Origin: JACKHO01 sp041398745
Lineage (GTDB): Bacteria > Planctomycetota > Planctomycetia > Planctomycetales > Planctomycetaceae
Direction: 5' to 3'
Length of the DNA stretch: 64,000 nt
Assembly (NCBI GenBank): GCA_041398745.1
Contig: JAWKUB010000008.1
Span: 310,001-374,000, forward strand
Shown here one piece after another: positions 8,577 to 18,042 of the stretch (position 1 is its first letter; every line of letters begins with the position of its first letter). A program made the position numbers and the translations under genes. The notes under the pieces were generated by a model. The model saw only the letters and a list, made by a program, of their open reading frames with translations. It had not been told where the DNA came from and searched no databases.

Positions 8577-9808
8577 GTCATGGTGGGGGATGTTTGAAGA
8601 AGCTCAGAACATAAACCGCAGAATTCCATAGTACTGTGCGTGCGACACCGAAGGACAGAACCTTCTGGATTCGTCCTAGCCATGAGCATTGCTGCATCGC
8701 ATTGTGCTTCAATGCAATTTCCGTCTCCAACTGCGTCGGGAAATTGGTGGGAAGTGCGGACACGAATTGGTCAGAATACTCAATCCTCTTCACATCCAGC
8801 GTGTAAGTACCCGAAGGATGCTCAGTCAAGATGCTTGGGCAAACACGTTTTCGAATCGAATTCGCCATTGGTGTGTTGAGTCTTCTCGGTTGGTTGCTGA
8901 CAGAGAGCCATGCCAACTCAATCAAGGATCGTTCGGTGACTCGTCGCACACAGCCATCCAGTTCGACGACATGCTTCTTTTTCAACATGCGTCCTGAAAA
9001 CCGGAGAGTATGGATTCTGGTCATGGTCTGTTCTCGATTGGTTGATGACCTTCGAAGTTGAAAACAAGTCTCAATTCCTGCCGCTTCATATTCACGCAAC
9101 CCAAAGCAAGAATACGGACGTGTCGTCGCCTAGTGCTGCTTGGCGGTAAACTCGACCCAGACTCCCTGTATTTACACGTGAACTGGTGCGCAAAAAACTT
9201 GGTAGTGGTTGCGCAAAAGAACGACAAGCCAGCGTGTACTCATGATTTGTGAGTCAAAGCGGCGACTGAATCGTCCGCATGTGGTTTCAGGAAAATGAGT
9301 TACAGATTCACAGTTTGGTTCTGTAAAGCCTTCAACTGAAAGTCGTCGAGGTCTGAGAGTCCATTTGTTTGCCGGGGGGGAATCCTCTGAAACAATTCAA
9401 AACCTAAATAGGAATTCGCCGGAATTCAGTACCCGAGAAATTCAGCGATTTGGAAAAAATCGTCAAATCCACACGCATTGATGTGTTGTTCTTGTTTGGG
9501 GGACTTCAGCACTGCCCCTGCCCGACTGTGTAACCACGTTCGGGAAATTAGCGGTAAAGGCAACCTGTACAACTGTTGGTTCGAGCGTGAAGATCAATTG
9601 CTTCTCGCCATTCCGTATTTGGTACGTCATCGTTGCCAGAAGGAGTTGAGCCACTCTTAATGAAAGGATAGGTAGATGAATGTCAGGCGACTGTCGTGGC
9701 ATAGTTGCTCGCCAAGCCATCACGGTCACTCTCCGTCCCGTTAACCAATCGTTCTAGAACGACGCATTGAAAGACAAAAAGTTCCTCTGTCAGGCCACTA
9801 CCTACTGA
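8577..9808. other. Non-coding or decayed stretch between IS remnant and terminase
   Basis: No convincing gene. Possible frames (for example on the minus strand at 8578-9099) lack a ribosome site and a recognisable protein pattern. The stretch joins an IS3 remnant to a phage remnant, so it is probably decayed mobile DNA. Confidence 0.5.
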
Positions 9809-11368
9809 GTGGACCTTTCAACTCGGGCAACTCAGTTCATTCAGAATCTCACACTGGTCGGCGACCATTCGGGCCAGCCGTTCACGCTGAGGCCGTGGCA
9901 GCAGCCAATTATTGAAGCTCTGTTCAGGACCAGAGACGGTCAGCGGATTGTCTCCAAGATGTTCCTGCTACTGCCTCGCAAGAATGCCAAATCAACGCTC
10001 GTTGCGGCGATCTGCTTGTTCTCATTGCTCTGTCTTGGAAACAACCAACAGATTCTTTGTGCAGCGGCAACGCAAGAGCAGGCGGCTCGGGTCTATGACA
10101 TTATGTGTGAAATGATCCGGGCCGACGACACCCTCAACAAACTTTGCGAGATCATCCCCAGCAAGTGCCGTATTGTCTGTGAGGCCACCAACAGCTTCTA
10201 CGCAGCCGTTACCAGTGGCGGTGATGCCCTGCATGGGTACTCGCCCACGCTGGTCGTACTCGATGAACTCCACGCCTTCACCCAGCCCAAACACAGACGA
10301 CTTCATGCAGCCCTCACAACAGGCTTCGGAGCCAGAGCCAATCCCCTCACCATTCTCATCAGCACTCAGACCAGCGACAGGAATTCCATCGCCTCAGAAG
10401 AGTTCGAGTACGCTCGACGACTGAAGTGCCGAATTGAGAACGGCAAGGTGAAGCGGAGCGGCCAGTACAGCAACGAGAAGTATTTGGCCTGTTTGTACTA
10501 CGCCAACGAGAAGGCCGACTGGACTTCACGAGCGGTGTGGAAAGCGGTCAATCCAGCGTTGGGGGATTTCCTCCACGAGAGCTTTCTGGAAGACGAGTTC
10601 CAGTTGGCTCAGAAGATTCCCTCAAGGGCCAACTACTTCCGCCAGTTCTTCCTCAACGTCCCCATTGACTCATTGGGCAAATGGATGGACATGAGCCTGT
10701 GGGATGCGTGCCGTGGTCCCGAGATTGATTTGCGGGACTATCCCTGCTGGGGCGGTTTGGATTTGGCTCCGGTGAATGATTTGAGTGCGTTCGTGCTGTT
10801 GTTCGATGTCGATGGCGTGTACCACGTCCGTCCGTACTTCTGGTGTCCTTCAGCGGATATTCTGAAGCGGAGTCAGGTTGAGCAGGTTCCTTATGACCAT
10901 TGGCGGGATGCTGGTCACATTCGGGTCTGTTCTGGTGACACCACAGACTTCCGCCAGATTCGGGCTGAGATCAATGAGATTTGCAGCCCGTACCGAGTCC
11001 AGAAGATTGGTGCTGATAGGTCTCATGCCTACGACGTGGCTCAAGGTCTCATTGAAGATGGTTACGAGGTGGAATGGTTCCGGCCCGGATTCGAGTCGAT
11101 GGGCAGACCCACGGCTCGCCTTGAGAAGCTGGTAATTGACCGGACCCTCGTACATTCGGGTTCACCAGTGTTGGACTACTGCATGTCCAATGTCATTTGC
11201 GAAGAAGATGCTGCCGGAAACATCAGACCGTCGAACCGGCTACGCAGAAAGCAGGACAAGATCGACGGAGCATCAGCTTTGATCGTGGCTTTGGGAATGG
11301 CGATGTGGTCGCAACGATCAGAATTTGAATCAGTTTACGGCTCAGACGATTGCTCTATCTGGTTATGA
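9809..11368 (+). CDS. terL: Phage terminase large subunit (HK97-like TerL)
   Basis: Packages phage DNA into proheads using an ATPase and a nuclease domain. The protein opens with FTLRPWQQPIIEAL (near residue 25), then a TerL-type Walker A LLPRKNAKST (54-63), Walker B LVVLDELHAF near 148, and the coupling motif ISTQT. The C-terminal nuclease has GGLDLA near 313, GADRSHAYDV near 400 and KIDGASALIVALGMA near 490, giving the expected acidic residues. The start is a GTG right after an in-frame TGA, so a few N-terminal residues may have been lost. The portal gene that normally follows lies 6 kb away, beyond a metal-efflux cassette. Confidence 0.9.
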   Translation: MDLSTRATQFIQNLTLVGDHSGQPFTLRPWQQPIIEALFRTRDGQRIVSKMFLLLPRKNAKSTLVAAICLFSLLCLGNNQQILCAAATQEQAARVYDIMCEMIRADDTLNKLCEIIPSKCRIVCEATNSFYAAVTSGGDALHGYSPTLVVLDELHAFTQPKHRRLHAALTTGFGARANPLTILISTQTSDRNSIASEEFEYARRLKCRIENGKVKRSGQYSNEKYLACLYYANEKADWTSRAVWKAVNPALGDFLHESFLEDEFQLAQKIPSRANYFRQFFLNVPIDSLGKWMDMSLWDACRGPEIDLRDYPCWGGLDLAPVNDLSAFVLLFDVDGVYHVRPYFWCPSADILKRSQVEQVPYDHWRDAGHIRVCSGDTTDFRQIRAEINEICSPYRVQKIGADRSHAYDVAQGLIEDGYEVEWFRPGFESMGRPTARLEKLVIDRTLVHSGSPVLDYCMSNVICEEDAAGNIRPSNRLRRKQDKIDGASALIVALGMAMWSQRSEFESVYGSDDCSIWL

Positions 11369-11401
11369 GTCGAGCTTGTCTGGGGTAAATGATGGAAAGG
11401 T

Positions 11402-11436
11402 GACGCCGTGCCGACGAGAGTGACGGTCACGGCGTC
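11402..11436. terminator. Inverted repeat between convergent genes
   Basis: GACGCCGTG (11402-11410) and CACGGCGTC (11428-11436) form a perfect 9-bp stem with a 17-nt loop, placed between the converging terminase and lipoprotein genes. There is no T-run, so a bidirectional terminator is only a possibility. Confidence 0.35.
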
Positions 11437-11450
11437 CACTGCGATGTCTG

Positions 11451-11807
11451 CTATTCAGTTGGCTTCGGAGGTTCCTTACCGTACTTTGCCTCGAACAAAG
11501 CAGCAAACTTTGTCTCTAATTCCGGGTGGCAGATGAAGCATTGTGAGTCGGGTCGGTCGTGTTCCTTGCACCAGTCTCCGTTCTTTTGAAACTCGGCAGC
11601 AAGCTTTGCACTGCACTGACCGCACTGTTCTTCTGGAACACCATGCTCGACGCACCACCACTCATTGTGAGTATGAACATGAGCTTCCGAACTTTCCAAT
11701 TCGGTGGTCTCCTCGTTGGTCTGCGTAGTCTCATCAGCAGTAGGACCACATCCAACCGTGAACAACACGGCGACCAACGGCAACATCAGTGCTTGATTCC
11801 AGTTCAT
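11451..11807 (-). CDS. Lipoprotein with two CxEHxxPxxxC metal-binding-like motifs
   Basis: A 118-aa lipoprotein: hydrophobic signal and lipobox LFTVGC with the lipidated Cys at residue 20, so it is anchored outside the cytoplasm. Two repeats follow: CVEHGVPEEQCGQC and CKEHDRPDSQCFIC. The Cys/His/Glu spacing suggests metal binding (inference). The same motif recurs in the efflux adaptor two genes upstream in the operon, so it likely buffers or hands over metal to the pump. Last gene of the efflux operon, 29 bases after the RND gene. Confidence 0.8.
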   Translation of the reverse strand: MNWNQALMLPLVAVLFTVGCGPTADETTQTNEETTELESSEAHVHTHNEWWCVEHGVPEEQCGQCSAKLAAEFQKNGDWCKEHDRPDSQCFICHPELETKFAALFEAKYGKEPPKPTE

Positions 11808-11836
11808 TTGTCGTTTCTCCTCGTAAAGAAATAGGG

Positions 11837-14800
11837 TTAATGTTCTTGTGACGCAGCCACCTGCAGTTCGTCACGGGTAACTGGAGGTTCACTGGCTTTC
11901 AGCCCATGAGCCTCCACTGGGGCGTTGAACACCATGTAGAGAACTCGCAAGACCAGCAATGACATAATCATTGCACCGATGACACCTCCAATGACAACTG
12001 TTGCCAGCGGTCGCTGAACCTCGGCTCCCATGCCGTCACTAAACGCCATCGGTAAAAAGCCGAGACTTGCGACGAGTGTTGTCATTAGCACTGGTCGTAG
12101 TCGGGTGATGGCAGCTTTGGTGACAGCCTCATCCAATGGCAGACCTTGCTCTCGAAGTTGCCGGATGTATGAAACGAGAATCATGTCATCAAGGACAGCC
12201 ACGCCGGACATGGCAATGAATCCAACACCGGCAGAAGTTGAAAATGGCATATCCCGCAACCACAAAGCGAAGATTCCGCCGACCCATGCAAAGGGAATGC
12301 CAGTGAAGACTCGCAGGGTGTCGATGACGTTGTGATATGTCATGTACAACAGGACAAAAATCGACACCAAAGCAACAGGAACCACGATCAGCAGTCGATT
12401 CTGTGCCCGTTGGAGATGTTCGAACTGTCCGCCGTATTCAACTCGATACCTGCCCGAAGGAAGGGAAACCTGTTCGTCGATCTTTTGGCGAGCCTCTGCG
12501 ACGAAACTGCCCAAGTCACGTCCACGGACGTTAGATGTGATGGTGATTCTACGTTGTCCCCATTCCCTTGTAATGGTGGACGGTCCCTCCACAATCTGGA
12601 CCGAAGCCAGTCGAGACAACGGTAGTTGCTCGCCTGATGGTGTGGCGATCAACATGGCTCCAATACTCTCAGGACTGGACCGGACATCTTCGGGTAGGCG
12701 GACGATCAACGGGAACCGTAACTGTCCCTCCACGACTTCTCCGACCGGCTTACTACCAACAGATTCCACGAAGTCGAGAACGGTCTGGGCCGAAACGCCG
12801 TAACGGGCAATTTGGTCTTGCTTAATCTTGATTTGGAGCATCGGCTGCCCCGTGACCTGTTCAGTGTTCACGTCTGCCGCTCCGTCGATGGTCCGCAGGA
12901 TCGCCTCGATCTCTTGGGCCTTTTCTACGAGGACATCAAAGTCATCGCCGAAAAGTTTCACGCCTAAGTCGGCTCTGACACCCGACACCATTTCATTGAT
13001 TCGCATTTCGATGGGCTGCGAGAAACCGAGTTTTGTACCCGGGAAGTCACGCAGTACCTTCTCCATCTTTTCAGTCAGTTCCACTTGCGTTTGCGCTTTC
13101 GTCCATTGAGAGCGTGGTTTCAGCGTAATGAAAATGTCGGTCAGTTCGACCCCCATTGGATCGGTGGCGATTTCGGCTGAACCAATCCGACTCCAGACGT
13201 GTTCAACTTCATTTGGGAATTCAGAAAGCAGCGTTCTTTCCATTTGTGTGTTGGACCGAATCGACTCATCAAGGTCGGTTCCAGCCAAGCGAACCACGCC
13301 GACAGCAATGGCTCCCTCGGATAGGCGTGGTACAAACTCGGACCCCAGATTCGGTGCGATCAAGCCAAAGGCCACCGCCATCACACATGCGGCAAAGCCC
13401 AAGACTGCCACCTTGTGGTGCATAGCGAACTGCAAGATGGGATAATGAATTGCGTGAGCAATCCGCATCAAGAGTGGTTCTTGTTCGTCCAACTTCTTGG
13501 GAAGCAGAAAACTGGCGAGGACCGGCATCAACGTCAGCGACAGCACCATCGACCCCATCAAGGCGAATATCACCGTGAGCGCCATGGGGCGGAACATTTT
13601 GCCCTCGATCCCTTCGAGTGTGAGAATGGGCAAGTACACAATCATGATGATGAGTTCGCCAAACATCGTCGGTTTGCGAACTTCGATGGCAGCGTCTCGA
13701 ATGATCTCAAGGCGAGATTTACCACTGTTTGAGTCATGGGCGAGATGTCTGACGCAGTTTTCAATCATCACTACCGAGCTATCGACAACTAACCCAAAGT
13801 CTATGGCTCCGAGACTGAGCAGGCTGGCGGAAATTCCAAAGCGATACATTCCCATGAAGGCAAACAACATCGACAGCGGGATTGCTAGAGCGACAATGAA
13901 CGCTGCTCGGAAGTTACCCAAGAATGCAAAGAGGACAGCAACGACCAGTAATCCCCCCTCGAAAAGATTCTTTCGCACTGTGTCGATTACAAAATCCACA
14001 AGTTCGGTCCGATCATAAACCGGCTCAATCTGGACATTGGGAGGCATACTCCCTTGGAGTGAATCCAGCTTATCCTTCATTGCCCAGGTGACTTCATGAC
14101 TGTTCTCGCCCATGAGCATGAAGCCCAGTCCAAGTACAACCTCACCTTTGCCATCAGCGGTTACTGCCCCCCGTCGAATTTCGTGGCCAATCATCACCTC
14201 CGCAACATCGCTCACACGAAGTGGAACACCGTCCTCTGCAGTAATCACAATCTGCCGAATCTCTTCAAGGTCAGTCGTGCGTCCTAAACCTTGAACAAGC
14301 AGCATCCCACCTTGCTGACTGATGTTGCCACCACCAACATTGAAGTTGTTCTTCTGGATTGCCTCGACCACTTCCGAGAACGTCAAGCCATGCTTGATGA
14401 GACGATCTGGGGAAATCCGAATCTGGAACTGCTTCTTGTACCCGCCCCAGCTATTGATTTCCGCCGTGCCCGGTACGGTCCGCATTGGTGGCTTGATGAC
14501 CCAATCGTGGATCGTCCGCAACTCGGTGACATCAGTGCCTTGCCCGGTTACAACGTAGTGAAACACTTCGCCGAGTCCCGTGGCCACTGGTCCCATTTCG
14601 GGGCGAGCGGTTCCAGCCGACAATTCGACTGTTGCCAGCCGCTCCCCAATGAGTTGTCGGGCAAAGTAAATGTCGGTGCCGTCCTCGAAGATGACCACGA
14701 CTTGTGACAGGCCGAACTTCGAAATCGAGCGAACCTGCTCCAAGCCCGGTAATCCGCTGATTGCCTGCTCGACGGGGAAAGTGATTAGCCTTTCTACTTC

Positions 14801-14983
14801 TTCTGGGCTGAGGGCTGGTGCAACAGTATTGATCTGTACTTGCACTGGTGTCGTGTCGGGGAAGGCATCAATGTCCAGATTTCGTAAGGAGATGGCACCA
14901 GCGACTCCCGTTGCCAGCACCCCGATGATGACAACCAGACGGTTTCGTAGAGAAAAATCAATAACGACGTTGAGAAAATCCAT
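11837..14983 (-). CDS. CusA/CzcA-family heavy-metal efflux RND transporter
   Basis: Inner-membrane proton-driven pump of about 1048 aa, the normal length for the heavy-metal RND family. It starts MDFLNVVIDFSLRNRL, with the first transmembrane segment directly after, and has the family's N-terminal DAFPDTTPVQVQI. A DFGLVVDSSVVMIEN segment near residues 396-410 is the transmembrane helix 4 signature carrying proton-relay acids. I prefer the ATG at 14983 over an upstream start at 15028 that would overlap the adaptor gene; GGAGCAAG upstream is a plausible ribosome site. The metal is not determinable by eye (Cu/Ag, Zn/Co/Cd or another). Confidence 0.92.
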   Translation of the reverse strand: MDFLNVVIDFSLRNRLVVIIGVLATGVAGAISLRNLDIDAFPDTTPVQVQINTVAPALSPEEVERLITFPVEQAISGLPGLEQVRSISKFGLSQVVVIFEDGTDIYFARQLIGERLATVELSAGTARPEMGPVATGLGEVFHYVVTGQGTDVTELRTIHDWVIKPPMRTVPGTAEINSWGGYKKQFQIRISPDRLIKHGLTFSEVVEAIQKNNFNVGGGNISQQGGMLLVQGLGRTTDLEEIRQIVITAEDGVPLRVSDVAEVMIGHEIRRGAVTADGKGEVVLGLGFMLMGENSHEVTWAMKDKLDSLQGSMPPNVQIEPVYDRTELVDFVIDTVRKNLFEGGLLVVAVLFAFLGNFRAAFIVALAIPLSMLFAFMGMYRFGISASLLSLGAIDFGLVVDSSVVMIENCVRHLAHDSNSGKSRLEIIRDAAIEVRKPTMFGELIIMIVYLPILTLEGIEGKMFRPMALTVIFALMGSMVLSLTLMPVLASFLLPKKLDEQEPLLMRIAHAIHYPILQFAMHHKVAVLGFAACVMAVAFGLIAPNLGSEFVPRLSEGAIAVGVVRLAGTDLDESIRSNTQMERTLLSEFPNEVEHVWSRIGSAEIATDPMGVELTDIFITLKPRSQWTKAQTQVELTEKMEKVLRDFPGTKLGFSQPIEMRINEMVSGVRADLGVKLFGDDFDVLVEKAQEIEAILRTIDGAADVNTEQVTGQPMLQIKIKQDQIARYGVSAQTVLDFVESVGSKPVGEVVEGQLRFPLIVRLPEDVRSSPESIGAMLIATPSGEQLPLSRLASVQIVEGPSTITREWGQRRITITSNVRGRDLGSFVAEARQKIDEQVSLPSGRYRVEYGGQFEHLQRAQNRLLIVVPVALVSIFVLLYMTYHNVIDTLRVFTGIPFAWVGGIFALWLRDMPFSTSAGVGFIAMSGVAVLDDMILVSYIRQLREQGLPLDEAVTKAAITRLRPVLMTTLVASLGFLPMAFSDGMGAEVQRPLATVVIGGVIGAMIMSLLVLRVLYMVFNAPVEAHGLKASEPPVTRDELQVAASQEH

Positions 14984-15006
14984 AGTGATGCACTTGCTCC
15001 TTCGAC

Positions 15007-16602
15007 TTACTCTTGGTGACAACCGCAACCTGCACCCAAGTTGCTGCGAAGAAGCTGGCCAAGCAGGACATTGCTACCCTTTGTGGCGATGATCTCTCCC
15101 GGCAGAACACCGGCTAGGACTTCGATGAAGTCCTCATCACTGGCTCCGAGTCGCACCTGCCGAACATAAAAAACCTTTGGAGCGCTTTCATCGAAGTAAT
15201 TCTTGTCTCGAACGAAGACGAACTTAGCGTCCTGAGTAGATTGAACAGCAGTACGAGGCACGACAATGGCATGTGGCTCCTCTCGTAGGATGATCCGTCC
15301 CGTGCCGAAAGTACGGTCACGCAGGTTGCCATCTGCGTTGTCGAGCAGAATTCGAATTTGCAACGTGCGGGTCTTCTGATCTACCGCAGGACTAATCCAT
15401 GAAATTGTACCGTTGACTTCAGCGGCTCCGTTGTCCGGCGAGAATCGAACAGGCAACCCATTGCGAATGAATCGAGTGTCTTCCTGCCCCACGTTGAGAA
15501 TCAACCACATTTGACGAGGGTCTGCGACCGTCGCCATGAGCGAATTAGTGTCCACAACTTCGCCAGCGACCATCTCGGACTTTACAACAATCCCGTCCAG
15601 TGGAGACAACACCGGAATGAGATTCGCCGTCCGGCGACTGCGTGGAAGGGTTGATAAAACATCGGACGGTATCTCTGCAAAGCAAATGTCGTCCACAAGC
15701 TTCTTTGGATCGACGGACTCCAAGTTGTCGGGGATTTCGAAGCCTAAATTCGCTAATGCCTGTCGTGCAGAGAGTAACTTGACTCCCGCTTCCTCCAACG
15801 CAGACTGGGCCTCAATAAAAGTACGTCCTGCAATGGCGTTTCCACCAATAGGACGCAGTCGCTCTTCCGTTGTTCGACACAGTCGAAACTGAACGAGTGC
15901 ATCAAGTAGTTGTGACTTGGCAAACCCCACCTGTGCAGCGTCAACCAGTGCGACAACATCACCACATTGTACTTCGTCGCCAACCGTCTTAACGACGACT
16001 GCGACTGTACCGGGCACCTTGGTAGTCAAATGGGCGACACGAGTCGGATTGAAGACGATTTCACCATTCGCCGTCAGTTCATCTGACATGGCCCGTTCTT
16101 CGACGATTCCAATATCAATTCCGTACTTGTCAATGCTCTCTTTGGAAGCAAACTGGATTCGGCTTTTATGAAATGTATTCCGACTGTTGTTCTCGATTCG
16201 GGGAAGGAGTGCAATGGCCTGACTGGTATCGTATTGCGGTTTTGGTGGCTCCCCCTTGACCTGTGCGAGATCAGGATGACATAGGACGCACTCTGCTACT
16301 CCATGTTCATCGCAAAAGCCGTACTCGATCGGCTTTGGATACAATTCCGGGTTGCACTCGATGCACTGAGATTCAGGAACAAGGTGTTCCGAACACCAGT
16401 CGTCCGCCTGCTCGATGGTTCCGCCGAACAGTTCCGATGCGGCAGGAAACTTCCAGCCGTTATGATGACCGAAGTACATCAAACCTCCGAGCATCGAAAA
16501 CACGGCGATTGTTGGGACCGCTCCTAGGATCGCTCCTACTACTCGACCTGTCGTCTGGGGTGGCCTTTGCTGATTATTTGCTTCTAGTTGTAAAGACTGC
16601 AC
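15007..16602 (-). CDS. RND efflux periplasmic adaptor (CusB/HlyD type) with metal-binding N-terminal extension
   Basis: Membrane-fusion protein linking the RND pump to the outer membrane. I start at a GTG at 16602 with GAGAGGA upstream (16611-16617); a longer frame to 16785 would overlap the next gene and has no site. It has one transmembrane anchor (VVGAILGAVPTIAVFSMLGG), then two Cys clusters (CSEHLVPESQCIEC and CDEHGVAECVLC) of the kind seen in the lipoprotein of this operon. Next come the barrel-sandwich/alpha-hairpin domains (VPGTVAVVVKTVGDEV, LSPLDGIVVKSEMVAGEVV) and a C-terminal GCGCH tail that may also bind metal. 23 bases separate it from the pump gene. Confidence 0.88.
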   Translation of the reverse strand: MQSLQLEANNQQRPPQTTGRVVGAILGAVPTIAVFSMLGGLMYFGHHNGWKFPAASELFGGTIEQADDWCSEHLVPESQCIECNPELYPKPIEYGFCDEHGVAECVLCHPDLAQVKGEPPKPQYDTSQAIALLPRIENNSRNTFHKSRIQFASKESIDKYGIDIGIVEERAMSDELTANGEIVFNPTRVAHLTTKVPGTVAVVVKTVGDEVQCGDVVALVDAAQVGFAKSQLLDALVQFRLCRTTEERLRPIGGNAIAGRTFIEAQSALEEAGVKLLSARQALANLGFEIPDNLESVDPKKLVDDICFAEIPSDVLSTLPRSRRTANLIPVLSPLDGIVVKSEMVAGEVVDTNSLMATVADPRQMWLILNVGQEDTRFIRNGLPVRFSPDNGAAEVNGTISWISPAVDQKTRTLQIRILLDNADGNLRDRTFGTGRIILREEPHAIVVPRTAVQSTQDAKFVFVRDKNYFDESAPKVFYVRQVRLGASDEDFIEVLAGVLPGEIIATKGSNVLLGQLLRSNLGAGCGCHQE

Positions 16603-16763
16603 TGGGCGTGTCCTCTCTTTGGGTACGAAGATTTGAGGGACCGCTACCGTACCTCTCACGACGAAAGTGTGAATCGGAGACGAGGCGGCAAGCGGCATGG
16701 CCATGAATGAAAAGCGATCATCCAACGGGCCGAAGGCACGAAGCAACAGAGAAGATGAGCGGC

Positions 16764-17219
16764 CTAACACCGCATGACAACGCAACTCAGCGATAGTAGC
16801 GTGGCCGAAGAATGTGCTCCGCCTGATTCCATGTGAGTAGAGAGTTGCCCAGGCGACGGTAGGCCCCCAAATGGCAAATCAGGCTGGAGACAAAGCCAAT
16901 GAGAAGCGGCGGACTGGCCTGCTGGATTGCTGTCTACAACGACCGGCGTGGCTTGACCATTTGGAAGCAATATGTGCAGGCATCTGCAGTCGTCAGCAAT
17001 ACCACAAGCGCCGTAGGCTGGCTCTGCGGCCTGTGCATGTTCATCCGAACTGCCGGAGCTTTCACATCCATCGCAGCAATTTTCACAACAGATGCAATCC
17101 TCTGGATTCGAGTCCAGACAGACAGTACCGTTTTCACCAATGCACAGATACAACGGTCCTGCCCCCAACGAACACAGTTGGGTAAGGGTAATCGCAAAAG
17201 TGAGGAAAACTCGGAACAT
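16764..17219 (-). CDS. Secreted Cys-rich protein, first gene of the efflux operon
   Basis: A 151-aa protein with an N-terminal signal peptide (FRVFLTFAITLTQLCSLGAG) and many cysteines in the first half (CICCENCCDGC). It precedes the adaptor by about 160 bases on the same strand. A role in extracytoplasmic metal binding or sensing is likely from composition and position but is not shown. No named family recognised. Confidence 0.6.
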   Translation of the reverse strand: MFRVFLTFAITLTQLCSLGAGPLYLCIGENGTVCLDSNPEDCICCENCCDGCESSGSSDEHAQAAEPAYGACGIADDCRCLHILLPNGQATPVVVDSNPAGQSAASHWLCLQPDLPFGGLPSPGQLSTHMESGGAHSSATLLSLSCVVMRC

Positions 17220-17427
17220 CCGTCGAATTGCTCAACCAGAACAGTCGTCCCCAAAGCTACTTCACGCTTGGGCATTCGTCAATCCGACTTTTGATCGTGC
17301 TTGTTGTACTTGGTCATCGTCCCAACGATTTCGGTTGCCGTGCGTTCACTCAAGTCGCAACCTTAAATCGCAAGTTCTCATGCGTGTTGCTCCTGCGATT
17401 TGAATGCTTTCGACATACATACTCAGT

Positions 17428-18042
17428 ATGTTCTCATGGCTATTCTCCCGCAAACCTGAACCTCGTGCAATCACTGCCTCAAGTCTCCTGAGTCTGGGCA
17501 ATTACTCTGATTCGCCCAGCATCATCGTCACCGAAGACACGTCGCTCCAACTGGTCACGGTGCGGTCTTGTATTGACCTGATTGCTCGCACCATCGCCAC
17601 GCTCAGTGTTCATGCCTATGAGCGTAAGGAAGGTGACAGGGAACGGGTGGACGGGCATCCGGTGGCGAGGCTGATGGCCCAGCCAAATTCGATGATGACC
17701 AGCATTGACTGGCTGGAAAGTCTGCTCAACAGGGTGTTGCTGTACGGGAATTCCTACGACTTCATTGATTACGAAGGCTCACGGCCCGTCGCCATTTATC
17801 CGCTCGACAATCACAAGGTGAGACCTGTCAGGCCCAATGGCCAACTGGTCTATGAAGTGACCATCAGCGGCATCACACGACAACTGGAACCATATCAACT
17901 GCTGCACTGCAAGGGCTTCACGAAGGATGGTGTGCTGGGGATTTCGCCCATCGAACAGACCACACTGAGCTTACCAAACTTGCCCCATTCAGGCATTTCG
18001 CTCGCTCAAGGTCTCTCAACATACTGGGACGGAAGATCATGA
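17428..18042 (+). pseudogene. Phage portal protein, HK97 family, 3'-truncated
   Basis: Starts MFSWLFSRKPEP (an ATG at 17404 would add 8 residues) and shows portal features: VRSCIDLIARTIATL, PVARLMAQPN, LLYGNSYDFI and LHCKGFTKDGVLGISPIEQ. A full portal is about 400 aa; recognisable sequence stops near 17970, directly after the GISPIEQ motif, and the remaining frame is unrelated, read antisense to an MBL gene. In phages the portal gene follows terL, so these are two parts of one prophage. Confidence 0.85.

Noticed and set aside
8578..9099. 173-codon minus-strand open frame after the IS remnant
   Set aside because: No ribosome site, no domain, and odd composition; likely chance frame in decayed DNA.
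15007..16785. Longer adaptor start at 16785
   Set aside because: It overlaps the upstream Cys-rich gene and the added residues look like non-coding sequence; the GTG at 16602 has a better ribosome site.
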